Below are positions 21,094 through 32,933 of a stretch of 64,000 nucleotides of DNA, in pieces; positions within the stretch are counted from its first letter, which is position 1, and every line of letters begins with the position of its first letter. This stretch comes from Zygnema cylindricum. Its lineage: Eukaryota > Streptophyta > Zygnematophyceae > Zygnematales > Zygnemataceae. A program made the translations under genes and the position numbers. The stretch spans positions 91,082 to 155,081 of the forward strand of contig JBBHKE010001328.1 of NCBI GenBank assembly GCA_037447655.1. Reading direction: 5' to 3'. The notes under the pieces are model-generated. The model had not been told where the DNA came from. It made no database searches and saw only the letters and a program-made list of their open reading frames with translations.

Positions 21094-22975
21094 ATGGATG
21101 AAGGAAAGTCTGTGGATCCCTTCAAGTATACAAAGTCTGTAAAAATCAGCTTTGAGTCAGAAATATCTGATGACTTTGAGCTTGACATTCTTGCACGTAC
21201 AAATCAGACAGTGAAGGAATCGGTCGCGAAAACTCTAGTGACAACTCTACCCAAAGCGGAAGACGTGGTTGAAATTGTTTCAAAATCAAGGGACAAGGGA
21301 GAAGTCGAGATTGTTTCAAAGAAACCTTGGAAACCATCTATTCCGGCCACAAATTTTGAGGGAGGAAGAAGAACTAGCAAAAGGTTGCAAGAAAAATTGG
21401 TTAATAACAAGGTAACAAAACTATCTCATCCGGATGAACCTCAGACTTATAGAGAGGCGATGAATTCTCCAGAAAGGAACCGGTAGAAGAAAACCATCAA
21501 TGAGGAGATAGCCTCGATTATGGCACCCAAAACTTGGGAGCTGGTGGATTGTCCACCTAACCGAAAACCAATCGGTTGTAAGTGGGTGTTCAAATTAAAA
21601 CTGAACCGAGATAACACCATTAGGCGCTACAAGACCCGATTAGTGGCAAAAGGATTTACACAGAAAGAGGTTATCGACTACGAGGTAAACTTTGCCTCGG
21701 TCGTCAAATTTCTCTTTGTTCGCACATTTCTCAGCTAGTAGTGGAAGACATGTTGGTGCACCAGATGGACATCAAGACAACCTTTTTGCATGGAGAATTA
21801 GAAGAGGAGATCTTCATGCGATAACTCGAAGGATTTGAGGAGCAAGGAGAGGAGAGTAAGGAATGTCGGCTGATTAAATCTCTATATGGTTTGAAACAGC
21901 CGCATTGACAGTGGAATAAGAAGCTTGATGATTTTCTTACCAGTCTGGGATATATTCGGATCAGCTCAGATCACTCATTCTATGTTTTTGAAAATGAGGA
22001 AGGTGTTATTTTTATTGCAATTTATGTTGATGATTTGTTTTTTTTAAGTAAATCAATGGACAAAATTAGTAAATTGAAAACCAATCTTACGGGGAGATTT
22101 GAGATGAAGAATGTGGGGGAGGCAAGATATATTTTTGGAATTCAAGTAGAAAGAGACCGAGAAAGAAAGATTTTAAGACTAACTCAAAAAGAAGCAATAG
22201 GGAACATGTTGGAAAAGTTTGAGATGGATAAGGCTAATAGTTGTACAACTCCAATGGAGTTAAAGAACGCAAGTGAGGGGAGTGTGGAAAAAGGAGTCAT
22301 AATCTTAGACGATAAATTAGGTTTTGAAGAACAAAATTTCATACAGACTATTCCTTACAGGCAAGTAGTGGGAAGCCTAATCTATTGTATGAATTGTACA
22401 CGGCTGGATTTAGCTGCAACTGTAGGAGTGGTGAGTAGAAGTCTAAATGCTCCCACTAAGAGAGATTGAAGACAGCTAAGAGATTTTTTAGATATTTGAT
22501 AGGAACTAGGGATCTATGGTTGCATTTGGGTGGGGAGAATAATGAGTATATGGCCTCTTGCTCTGCAGTAAAAGAATTGATGTGGGTCAAGTGATAGGAA
22601 CTAGGGATCTATGGTTGCATTTGGGTGGGGAGAATAATGAGTATATGGCCTCTTGTCTGCAGTAAAAGAATTGATGTGGGTCAAGTTTTTACATGGTGAG
22701 CTTGGGCACCTTAAGAGTGGTGTGCATAATTTTTTTTGTGATAATCAGGCAGCAATCGCTATTGCTGCCAATCCTAAACATGATTTTAAAGCCAAACACA
22801 TGGACATTTGACTCAACTTTGTTAGAGAGAAGGCAAAAGAAAAAATATTCAGTTTAGAGTACAAACTTGATAGCGAGATGATAGCAGATATGATGACCAA
22901 ACCTATGCCTTCCCCTAAGCTAATTTTCTGTAGGGAGAAGTGTGGTCTGAAATTAAAGAGTGACTAGAAAATAAA
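21094..22975 (+). pseudogene. Element K RT and RNase H
   Basis: After a variable linker (21094-21490), RT starts with TWELVDCPPNRKPIGCKWVFK (about 21531-21590) and continues with RYKTRLVAKGFTQKE. It then reads [17 protein letters not shown] in another frame, SLYGLKQPH, and the catalytic IYVDDL (22020-22040). 22035-22469 is open and covers FEMKNVGEARYIFGIQ and TIPYRQVVGSLIYCMN. RNase H is damaged by a deletion that joins its start directly to EYMASCSAVKEL and by a 95-bp tandem duplication. The last motif, DMMTKPMPSPK, is near 22900. Confidence 0.88.
22497..22685 (+). repeat. 95-bp tandem duplication in K RNase H
   Basis: The segment beginning TGATAGGAACTAGGG is repeated directly (22497-22591 and 22592-22685). 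The copies differ only by a 1-base deletion in the second. Near identity means the duplication is younger than the element's insertion. Confidence 0.93.
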
Positions 22976-22980
22976 GAGAG

Positions 22981-24031
22981 TGTAGAAATTAATGGTTTTT
23001 CTAGTATTTTCTAGGTTTAAAAAAAAATGCAGAAAATAAGTCAAAGCAGTCTGCCTCTAACTCCTCTCATCAGCTCCCACACTTGTCGCAGTCAATGAAG
23101 GTTAAAGAGGGGGCTAGAGCCATGGTTGCCTATGCTATTTAGAGATAGAGAGAATGGCGGTAGATTTTTGTAGGTTTACCAAAGTATACTTGACAGATCC
23201 AGGATTTGATCCTGGTACCTACCGTCCGTCAAGTCAGAGATAGCCGGTAGCTTTATCCTATAGTCTAGGATCAATGATGAGACATATAGGGATTGATAAA
23301 TATTTAAAGATATACGATTTCATAAATTCATTTAACGGCGGAAACAAACATGTGATGTAGACACGGTTAAAACATACGTACGGTGTAGAGTACTTTGCGA
23401 AATGAATACCGCGCATTTGTTTCAACGGCGAAACAAATACCGCGCATTGATTTTTGACGGCTATAATCAAATGTCGGTTTTAATCTAATGCCCACGATAG
23501 GCGCCGAGATCGCAGAATAGGTGCTTTGGCGCTTTTTGGTCAGCGCCACATCAAACGCCACGTGGCACGATGTCATTGGCTTGCAGCATCTCCAGGGAAT
23601 ATGGGAATTAATTTGGATATGGTATGCGTCAACATTTCAGACATGTCGTACGATGGCCGTACATAAAGTACTTCGACACCTGTACCTTTATGTATGACAC
23701 AGTCTAGTGATTGGAGCCGTACTGTATTAGTAGGGTTTAGAGAGGGATGTAGGACTTAGAAAATTTGGTAGGTAGCCCCCTCTCTCCTATAGAGCTCATG
23801 TACAAAAGGTCAACTGTGACCCTTGATAACTTACTGCTCAGGGGAGCAAATTCAGAGATTCTTTTTGCTATCGACTCAAGAGAGTCTTTTCTTCAAAGGG
23901 GTGAAGTTGGTCAAAGTTTTTATCTATCGCGGTGGCACTTATTCTTGTGGAAAATCAAAAGGGTCAGGGTTATCTTAGGGGATTCGAGTGAGCTGCCTAC
24001 TCTGAGGGCCATTGGAGGTCTCAGAGTTGCA
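22981..24031 (+). repeat. 3' LTR of element K
   Basis: The LTR starts TGTAGAAATT directly after the purine stretch AAATAAAGAGAG and ends CAGAGTTGCA at 24031. It contains the tRNA-like module (23190-23270), the GTAC inverted repeat (about 23658-23697), a G-box (about 23558) and TAGGACTTAG (about 23750). The equivalent of the gag ATG at 24012 has become TTG. Confidence 0.93.
23190..23270 (-). other. tRNA-like module antisense in LTR (copy 6)
   Basis: This is the best T-arm of the set: CCAGG-ATCAAAT-CCTGG on the minus strand is a perfect 5-bp stem with a 7-nt loop. It is preceded by GGATAAAGCTACCGG. Confidence 0.6.
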
Positions 24032-24036
24032 GAAAG

Positions 24037-24989
24037 TCCCTAACCATGAGATGACTTTGCGAAGGCACAGAATTTCCGCATCTCTTTTGAGTGTACCACA
24101 ACGTATCCCAAAGTTGAGGTGCCTACAAACTACATATAAATAGTGATATCTCTCTCTCCAAAATCTTAGCATTTTCCAACTTGAGTTTATCCAATATAAC
24201 TTTTTTATCCATATATAATATCACCTTGGTGTCAGATTAGTTTGCCTTGGGAAGAGTAGGGTTTCATTCGAAGACAATTAAATATCGTTTATTTGCAAAA
24301 AAGATGCCTCGACAAAATTTGCAATACTTGGTAGTTTAGTGGAAACAAATATTCTATTACCCTACGTCCTCTTCAAGGTCATGTTCCTTCACTACCCACT
24401 CTACTGCATTAAGACGTCATTCCGCCAAGAGCAATCAACTCCCATTAATGACATAATGATTGCCCTCTGATTAGTGGAGCGAGGAAAAATCAAATGTAAT
24501 GACCATTTAACAAGCATTTTACTAGTGGAAGGTGAGTGTCGCTGCAATTTCTCAAAGGACAACTCCACTTTATTTTATGCCAAACATGTCTCTTCTATCC
24601 AATTTAGATCAATCTGCATCAACAAAACAATGAGGGGTAACCACAGTGGCGGTCATTTTTTGCCTATATTGACTCATTAATTATTGAACATAATTGGAAG
24701 ACCTTTTTTTATGGCTTTCGTACCGCTCGTTTTTCTCTAATTAGGAAGATCCTCGTCAAAATACGTCTTTTTTGTTTCTAACTAGTTATTTGTTGTTTAA
24801 TCTTGACTTTACCTCTCTAATAAGGTTGTTTGTTACTTCATTTATTTCAAAAGCATTAATAACTTCCAAATCTTCCCATATATCCCTCTTGCTAGCCCCG
24901 TTATTGTTTCTCTTCATATTGCATAGTTTAAGTGATACATTGAAATGAGATATTATAAATATTTGACATCGTATTGGGGAGCCTAACCA
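24037..24989. other. No gene recognised
   Basis: AT-rich spacer. The short frame at 24474-24680 resembles nothing known to me. Confidence 0.5.
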
Positions 24990-25964
24990 ATATGTTCAGG
25001 GTTTTACCATATGTAAGGGTTATGCGATGTGTATTATACAACCCCCCCATAACATCCACAGTTGAAGGGTTTGTGTTTCGGCTAAGACTATCAGTTGAAG
25101 GGTTTGTGATCTGGCTAAGACTATCACATTCTGATTGGATTACTTAGCGTTGTGAACAATGTAAACGATACTTGTGTAATATAAATAACCACAAGTTGAA
25201 TTTGTTGTTTTTAGAAAGCTTGTGAGGGAGAGAGAGCTGTTCAGGACTTAAGTTATTTTTGGTTGAGTTCGGTGCAGTACTTACCAGAATTAGTGTGACA
25301 GTGAAGTTGGGAGTTCACGGTTCATTCACACTTGGGACACGCGTCGTCACTTGGGAGAATGCGTGAGTATGTCCTCCGTGGACGTACGGAAATTCGCCTA
25401 GACCACGGGACTTCGTGAAGTCAGTTCTACGGTGCCAAATCCTCTAATCGGACCGTTGACAGCCGCCGCCAACAAATAGTGACGAGGCGTGACTAGATCA
25501 TTATCACTTTACGTTGTCTGAACTTCGGTGTAAATATTTGTGATAGAATGTTAGATGTACGGCTGGAATGCCTCCGTACAGCTTAGTGTAGTTTCGGTGT
25601 ATAGAAGTAGGACTTAGTGAATTTGATTTTTTTTTAGGAACAAATGATATGAAAACTCTACACTCAGTTTTATGTAATTTCATCTCTGCATATCTCACAG
25701 GTCTGTGAGCGGAATTGATTGAAATTTTGTGTGTGTGTTCTTTTGTATGATATCTACACTGTGGTAAATTTTCAGGACCATTGGAGCGTTTTTCATAGTC
25801 TGTCAAAGTTGCTGTTCAGCCATCGGTATTTGTGGAAGCTTCCTCTCTTGATTTGTTCTACGATGACTACTGCTGCATCTTCTTCATCTTCAGTGCCAGC
25901 AGTTGTCTCAGAACAACAGAATTTTCTTACGAGCTTGTCAATTTCTATGGTTTATTTCAACAGC
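24990..25964 (+). mobile_element. J-related LTR and gag-start remnant
   Basis: 25545-25800 matches 45935-46220: GTACGGCTGG-ATGCCTCCGTACA, a GGACTT block, and a run ending near CTGTCAAAGTTGCTG. An in-frame ATG at 25863 then opens MTTAASSSSSVPAVVSEQQ, which looks like a retroelement gag N-terminus, before a stop at 25964. The upstream part holds a 32-bp direct duplication (CAGTTGAAGGGTTTGTG, at about 25061 and 25091) and a TATAAATA-like site near 25180. The exact LTR ends could not be defined. Confidence 0.5.
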
Positions 25965-28115
25965 TAATTGTTTGCAAATAGCGTGAACCGAAATTTAAAT
26001 GTCAAATTTATAAACAATCTTCGTAGTGCTCACAGCTCCCGAAGGAAAATTGTATGATGAGATCTAAACCCTAGGTGAATTTTGTTCACCTCCGTACAAT
26101 TGAGATGGAACTGCCCTAAAGAAACATTTTTAAGCTAAATCATAACATTTTACAAACAATCGTGCGAACCCCATTTATGTAGTTTATAACACTGTTTGTC
26201 TACCCTTTACAACTGAATGTATCCACACACCTTTTTTTTTAAATTGTGGGTTTTTTTCCCATCTTATTAATCATATTAAAAACGTTGTTTTGTAATAACC
26301 AAACTAATTTCCAATTTTGCATTGTTTTTTTACAAAAAATAACAAATTTCGTAATTAAATTTCCTTCTGCGATTTTGAAATGGTATTTTTTTTTTCTTTT
26401 AGTCTACAGGTTAACCTTACACATTTGTTTTCGTCCGATGAAATGTAGAAAATAAAATTGTTTGAGCAACTTTATCCAATTGTGTGTATGATGTTATATT
26501 TCTAACGTTAGCTCCGTGATTTTTAAATTTGATATTGTTTTTTTTTTCACCTAGAAAAGGTTTCATCCTCGCTTTAACAATTTTCTATAGCTTGGGTATA
26601 AAACGTATAAAATAAGTAACTCATTTATAACTATAGTCTACAAATTTAGATTCGGCCATCATAAGAACATAATCATCTCCACTTAGGGTTTAGTTTAGAC
26701 GAATTGAAAAAAAAACTATGATGTACTATTTTATTGTAGTTAAAAACTCATTAATTTACATAATCTCCATACTAAAAGGTATAATTGAGAACAATCCTTA
26801 ATATACTATTTCCCACGATTTCGACAAATATCGAACCAAATGAATTTCACATATTTTTAGAGCTTAGCATCAAACTACATAAATGGGTTTTTAAATGAAT
26901 TAAAAACAAATATCAACATAATTTTGAAACAAATTGCTTCATTTTAATAAATAAATATTTACTTTTATAACTTATTTGGAATCATGCCTTATAAAGAGAT
27001 AACTTGTTTAAAATTTGGTTACTCGTAAGAAAAAACTACTTACATGCGTTTTATTTTTTACATCAATGTAAAAAATCAAATCTTGCCTTATAAATGTCAT
27101 TTTTTTTGGTTTACTTTCTACATAATAGCAATTTAACCCTTTATAAAAAAACGTGATGACGGTGAAAATTTTAGTAAGTTTGCCTCTCTTTGAATAACCG
27201 CTTATTGCATGTTCCCACAAAACCTTACTTGTAACATAAAACGGTGGATTGCAAACGTTAGAAACAAAAGAGAAATATTATTTCAAAAAGTGCGATGGAA
27301 AAAAACATCAAGGTACAAAAGGGTCCAAGAAAGAAAAAAAAACGCTTACGTAAAACAAAACGATTACACTAACGCGTTCATGTGTCCATTTGTTCACGTT
27401 TACAGTTCACTAATTAAATTGGTTAAGGGAGTAGTTTGCGCGCACAACTTTATGTACATGCGGACGGTATAATTTGTTTACTTTACCATTTGGCCAACTG
27501 CGTTGGTTGTTACTTTCTTGTGTTGGCCGACGTCCATAGCCTTAGCAAAAATCCAACCGGTTGATGAGAATTTTACGATGTGAAAGGTACACTGTGAATT
27601 GATATCATTATAACTATATTATTGGAGTTACTATCAAAATAATGTTATTGACTTTGTTAAGGTTTCAAGGACATAGCGCCAACAAAAACTAGCATTAGTT
27701 TTTACATTCAACACTAATTTGTATACATATTTCCATATTCGATAGTGTATACATGTGTCAACATAATCGACATTAAATTCACGTGTTTTTTCCTTGACTT
27801 GATTACTGGGAATGAAATTTGTGTGTGCTTCTTTTGTTAATGACAAACACCTATTTGTCATTTTTTTTGTACGAAAGAAGTAGAATTTTAATACGAAATG
27901 AGAATATTTTGTTTGATTCTTATTCAGTGTACTTGAGAATAATTAAACTATACGAATGCTAACGTAAAATAATTATAGAAATAAAAGTTTATGTTAGATT
28001 CTCAAAATTTAGGGGCTCTTAATTTGTGTTCTCAACACTAATAGTGATTTACGGTGTAGTCAACAAATTGACCGTCAAATATTGACACAAGTGAGGGTGA
28101 ATTGGTACAATCATG
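25965..28115. other. AT-rich region, no gene recognised
   Basis: No protein motif, RNA gene or repeat shared with the rest of the window was found. It may be old intergenic DNA. Confidence 0.55.
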
Positions 28116-28236
28116 TACGTTGTAATTCTGTAACCTCCATTGGTGCACAGAATATGCAACTTACTTAAAGCTTATATGATAAATTTACGTGCCTCTCTTT
28201 CTCACAAAATAACTACCACCCAAGCAGGCAAGGACT

Positions 28237-29819
28237 TTAACTCTCTTGACCGCTATGACAACAACATATTAAACAACATAGTATTACACCAACAAAGTAA
28301 GCATTATTCTTTTCATTACTCAGGTTAGGCCTAAACATTCCTTGGCTACCATTATCTACTATGAAGTAAACTTCATCCCCATACTTAGATATAAAGACTC
28401 TCTTTCTAGTGAAGGTATCAAACTCTTTATCATATAATACAGAAGTAGAGACAACTTTTTTCCTCAACTTAGGGATATAAAGTACATCTGAGAAAGTGAG
28501 TATATAAGTCTTACCCTTTACTAAGACTTTCAGATCTACCGATCACACTAGACCTGTAGTAACTACTCTCCTATCCTCGTGCTCTATCTCTACAGTAGGG
28601 ATCATTCTTAGTTTCTTAAAGTGGTGTTTGTCACAACACATATGCATGGATACACCTGAATCCAAAATGCACCGTTCCAGTGGAGGTTCCCAAATGGCAT
28701 CTGAAAGCACACTTTGCTTTCGAGGAATCTCCTTCTCCTCCAAATTCTTGTCAAGGAGAAGCTCTCCGTCCTCCTTCTCAGATGACTTATCCTCTTCGGT
28801 CTCCCTTTACACTTGTGTGACCACAAGTGCCTTCTTCTTTCCCCCGGAAGAAACTCCTCCACGGTTTTCTTGGAGCCTCAGCTCCGACAACTTGGTGAAA
28901 TCGGCTATGAATTGTCCCGGTATTTGCAATAATGACAAAGGCCCTTTGGAGGCCTTGGTCCTCAAGTCTGATCTTTCTCTTCCTTGAAGTTTTCGTATGG
29001 CTTCCTCGAATCCTTACCCCACCGGTCCGTTCTCGCAGCTAGAGCTTGAACGCTCTTTCCTCCTCTCCGAATTTCGATAGTGTTCTCCTTCGCAACTATC
29101 ATCAGGACCAGTGTGTTCCACTTCCACAAGCTGTCATCCATTTCCTGCACTCGATACAGTTTGTTCTCAAACTCATTAGGCAGCTTCATGATGAGAGTGT
29201 TGACTTTCATCTTCATTGTACCGGTCCACCCTACACTCTCCATCTCTATATACAAAGAAGAGAGGTCATTACAATAGTCTAGCATTTTCCCCCCTTTGTA
29301 AGTATACTCCTTTATCCGTTGCTCGGCCAAATGGAGCTCCTGAATGGTACCGGCTGTATATGTCTCCACTAAGGTCTCCCACAACTCCTCAGCCTTAAAG
29401 ATGTGGAGATGGGAGGTTGCCAAAGCTTGAGTAAGATGCCTCAGAATGAAGTGTCTGGCAACCATGTTTGCGTACTCCCACATTTGAATATCGTTTTTTA
29501 CAGTCTACACGGCCGCCTGTTCGGGTGCCGTGGCGATAGGAGCAATAGGTGTCTCCTTCCCTTTCCCCTTTTCGGACACACTGTTGTCCCCGCTGTCTAC
29601 CTCCTCCGTTGGAGCAAATACTGCAACAAAAATCCTCACTCCACTCAACCCTAGTGGAATTCCTTGAGATGGACGGTTCACTTGTCCACTAACAATACCC
29701 CAGTATCGTTTTTCACACAAAGTCCCTACCATCATGGCTTCCCAACAAATGAACCCAAATCCGTTAAAGATGGGCACTCTAGAGGGTGAGCCCATAACCA
29801 ACAATTTTGTGTCCCCCAT
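28237..29819 (-). pseudogene. Element F gag-protease
   Basis: The frame starts at ATG 29819 in the LTR and reads through the primer site as VMGSPSRVPIFNG, with FICWEAMM matching the copia gag opening. After a stop near 29505 it continues (29483-28962) with ARHFILRHLTQALATSHLH, ELWETLVETY, YCNDLSSLYIEMESVG and MKLPNEFENKLYRVQEMD, a well-kept UBN2-type gag. The zinc knuckle region (about 28900-28960) has lost its cysteines. The protease is recognisable as ERCILDSGVSMHMC (about 28630-28680) with D-S-G. The frame is lost in the segment before integrase (about 28270). Confidence 0.87.
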
Positions 29820-30808
29820 TGGACTACAGAATTCGGGAAGCCTCTAGATAGTTTTTGACTAACCCTTCTTCAGCTAGAATCATAGATCCCCAAGTATGCA
29901 AACAAGCAACCTGACTGCACCCTTGTGCATTCTGGACTCCCTTGAGTTTGTAGCAAAAGAAATCACTGAAAACGCTTAACCAGGCAATTTGTTGTTAATT
30001 GGCAAAGATGCCAAAATATATACAAGCACATTGGGAGAGAGGCGGTTACCATCTAAATCTCCTAAGTCCTAAACCCCTCTCACAACCCCTATCTACTAAT
30101 GAACGAACCAATCAAAGAATTGTAAAGTACAGAAAGGTAATGTGGCCGGTGTACTTTCTGTACTGTATGTGTACGACTCGGCCATTGAGTGGACGCCTGT
30201 CTTTTCCAAACTTGCTCTCATGCTCTCCGGGATTCCTGCTTTACAATGTTATCTTGCCACGTGGTGCAAGGTCATGACACGCCCTAAAACCGCCAAAGCA
30301 CCCATTCCATGATCTCGGCAATAATGCGCGCCGTCGGATCCAAAACGGCTTTGAATGCTAGCCGTTGAAAATCAATGTCCAATAAATTTGTTTCATGCGG
30401 TTTCACGTTCGCACTATAATCCGACTCATTTCTATGTTACTAATCCGTAGTTGCGTAAATCGGATTAGTGAACTCTGACATATTTAAATACTTATCATAT
30501 CCCATGTACTTTAACGAACTTAAACAACAAATCGACTAAGGCGAACGGATGCGCCTCGCCCTGCTGGTCGGAGGTTCGAGTCCTGGCGGACTCAACCTTT
30601 TTGGGAGAAGTGACTTATGTCACTTCTTTTGCCCTGCCAAAGGTGCCAAGGCAGCCTTGGCTCACACACCCTCTCTCTCCTTCAGTGACTATGATAAGTT
30701 AAAGGGATAGGGGGGAGAGGTGGAGGCAGACTGCCTATGGTTTTTTTTTTCTATTTCCACTAAACTATTCAAACCTAGAAAATACTTTAAAACTCTAATA
30801 ATTCAACA
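29800..30808 (-). repeat. 5' LTR of element F
   Basis: On the minus strand it starts TGTTGAATTATT at 30808 and ends at 29800, followed by GGTTATGGGCTC, a primer-binding site differing from GGTTATGGGCCC at one base. It is a diverged family A LTR and carries the tRNA-like module with the most canonical box B. Confidence 0.8.
30531..30596 (+). other. tRNA-like module antisense in LTR (copy 7), canonical box B
   Basis: ACTAAGGCGAACGG is followed by GGTTCGAGTCC (30573-30583), an exact match to the RNA polymerase III box B consensus GGTTCRANNCC. This copy suggests that the related sequences elsewhere are decayed versions of a true tRNA-derived promoter. Confidence 0.65.
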
Positions 30809-31883
30809 TAAATCAGTTTGGATCATTTTATCTATCTCTTTGAGGATGAGTAAGGTATAATTTTTATTGCCATCTATGTTGATGACTTGCTTGTATTGAG
30901 TAAATCAATGGAGAAAATTAAAAGATTGAAAAAGGATCTAAAGAGTAGATTTAAAATGAAAGACTTAGGGGAGATAAAGTATATTTTGGGAATTCAGATG
31001 TAGAGGGATATAGAGAAGAAAACAATAAGACTAACTCAAAAGGAAGCAATAGGAAATATGCTTGAAAAATTTTAAATGGATAAAGCAAATAGTTCTACGA
31101 CTCCAATGGATTTAAAGAAAGGAAATGAGGGGAGCTCAAAAGAGGGAGTCTTCATCTTGGATAATGAGTGAGGACCTCAGGTAAGCAAGTTTATGCAAAC
31201 TATTCCATACAGACAGGTTGTCGGTAGTTTGATATATTTTATGAACTGTAGTCGTCCTGATATAGCAACAACTATAGGGTTATTAAGTAGGAGTCTAAAT
31301 GGTCTTCGGAAGAAAGATTAGGCAGCGGCAAAAAGGGTCATGCAATATTTGATAGGAATGAGAGATTTGTGGTTTCATTTGGGAGAGGAGAATACTGACA
31401 TCACCAATTGGAGTGATGCCAGTTATGGGGATGCTCCGATGAGGAGGTGTACTTCTGGGTATGTGTTGTATGTTGGGAATGGAGCTTGCTGTTGGAGTAG
31501 CAAACAACAAAAGGTGATTGCTCAGTCCACCATGGAGGTTGAGTATATGGCCTCTTGTTCGGCTGTGAAAGATTTAATGTGGGTGAAATATTTGTTTCAA
31601 GAACTTGGATGTATGAAGAATGGAGTGCAAAAGAAATTTTGTGATAATCAAGTTGCGATTGCAATTGCAGCATACCCTAAACATCACTTAAAAGCAAAGC
31701 ATATGGATATTCGTTTGAGCTTTGTTAGAGAGAAGGTTGAGAATATGACAATTAGTTTGGAATATAGACCAGATAGAGAAATGATAGCAGATATGATTAC
31801 TAAGCCTGTTCCTTCTCCCAAATTGATATTTTGTAGGGAAAAGTGTGGACTAAAAAAACAGATAGACTAAAAAACAAGGGGAG
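30809..31883 (+). pseudogene. Element E RT (C-terminal) and RNase H
   Basis: The coding sequence begins abruptly after the F LTR, within the RT palm, and shows IFIAIYVDDLLVLSKSMEKI (about 30865-30930, catalytic YVDD). It continues with FKMKDLGEIKYILGIQ, QTIPYRQVVGSLIYFMN (about 31195-31250) and an RNase H domain open from 31340 to 31870: DITNWSDASYGDAPMRRCTSGY, STMEVEYMASCSAV, KFCDNQVAIAIA, HLKAKHMDIRLSFVREK and ADMITKPVPSPK. Two internal stops and a weak upstream frame disable it. It is the same subfamily as K, with a better preserved RNase H. Confidence 0.9.
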
Positions 31884-32933
31884 TGTTGAAAAAAGGTATT
31901 TTATAACCTTTCTCTTTAGTCAGTCTATGGTCATTCTACAATTCTTATACTTGTCATAGTCACTGAGAACTTGCAAGCAGCCATGGGTGCCTCAGGCAGA
32001 TGAGAAGACAAGCAAAAGACATATCTTTTACAAAAAGATAGGTTGTCAGGACAAGGATTTGATCCTGTGACCTCCCGGATGACAACCGTACGTTTTATCG
32101 AATAGGTCTTGATGAATCGATGTACATATTGTTTTTGATAAAGATATAAAGAATAATGCGGCGACACATTTCATTTAGCGCCTTACGAAATGAACATGGA
32201 AGAATATTGTACCGCACGAAATAATGTATCGCACAAAATGAACGAAACGACATTTAATTTCAACGAATGAAATCAAATGACGTCGCGATAGAGAGCTCGC
32301 AGAGGAGCCAAAATTTCAATTGTCAACACAGAAAGACGACCGTAGAAATTCAACGGTGAACAAAGATTATTCGGCGCGCCTTTAGAGTCAAACGACCAGC
32401 ATTGATTGCCGAATAACGAACGAACGACATGCGTGAGTACCGGCATACCCAAAAGACTATTTTGGCAACACTTCGCCAAAGTGGAGGAAAACTGACACGT
32501 GGCACCATCCTATAGGATGATAGAGAAGAAAGAGACAGAACGGCAACGACATTTTTGCCACGTGGCAGATTGAGAGTGGTGTCGCATAATTCTGTACATA
32601 AAGTACGACAGCTACCGTACTTTTTATATAAATTATGTAGTGTATGAGAAGGTTCTTTGAACTTATAATTTTTTGAAAGCCCTCTCTCCCAAAGGCCATC
32701 TGTATAAATTTGTTGTCTTTGAACAACCATAACTTAATGCTCACGAAAGCAAATTTAGTGATTGTATTTGTTGCGGACTCGAGAAGTCCACGCTATATAA
32801 GGGTGTAGTCGGTCAGAGTTTTTGCATGCTAAGGTGGCACTTACTCTTTGCCAAAGTAAAATGTGCAAATATTATCCTACAAGCTTCATATAAGTTGGAC
32901 ATCTTGTGTACCAATGGAGGTCACAAAATTACA
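31884..32933 (+). repeat. 3' LTR of element E
   Basis: The LTR starts TGTTGAAAAAAGG after the purine tract CAAGGGGAG and ends AAAATTACA at 32933, with ATG at 32914 (20 nt before the end). The start matches the solo LTR at 49341-50521, so both belong to one subfamily. It carries a tRNA-like module and a GTAC inverted repeat (about 32593-32625). Confidence 0.88.
32045..32110 (-). other. tRNA-like module antisense in LTR (copy 8)
   Basis: Minus strand: ACCTATTCGATAAAACG is followed by CAGG-ATCAAAT-CCTTG. Confidence 0.5.

Larger units (their letters stand above)
16564..24031 (+). mobile_element. Element K, full-length dead copia retrotransposon, TSD GAAAG
   Basis: K has a 5' LTR (16564-18694 including a nested insertion), primer-binding site, gag, protease, integrase, RT and RNase H in copia order, and a 3' LTR (22981-24031). 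The 5-bp repeats GAAAG at 16559-16563 and 24032-24036 confirm one insertion event. The first bases of the 5' LTR are TATAA instead of TGTAG, and its last are TA instead of CA, both G-to-A or C-to-T changes typical of methylated, silenced DNA. All coding domains carry stops or indels. Confidence 0.92.
28121..30808 (-). mobile_element. Element F, copia fragment (5' LTR, gag, protease)
   Basis: On the minus strand it has an LTR (30808-29800), gag and protease (to about 28240), then a jump into the last about 120 bp of an LTR ending at 28121. That end has ATG 20 nt upstream, as in other family members. Integrase, RT and RNase H are deleted. The flanks (TACGT left, TAAAT right) do not match, so the element was rearranged after insertion or formed by recombination. 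Confidence 0.75.

Noticed and set aside
25719-25967. Small host protein of 82 codons
   Set aside because: The sequence before the ATG at 25863 matches J-related LTR DNA at 45940-46220, so only a retroelement gag start is plausible.
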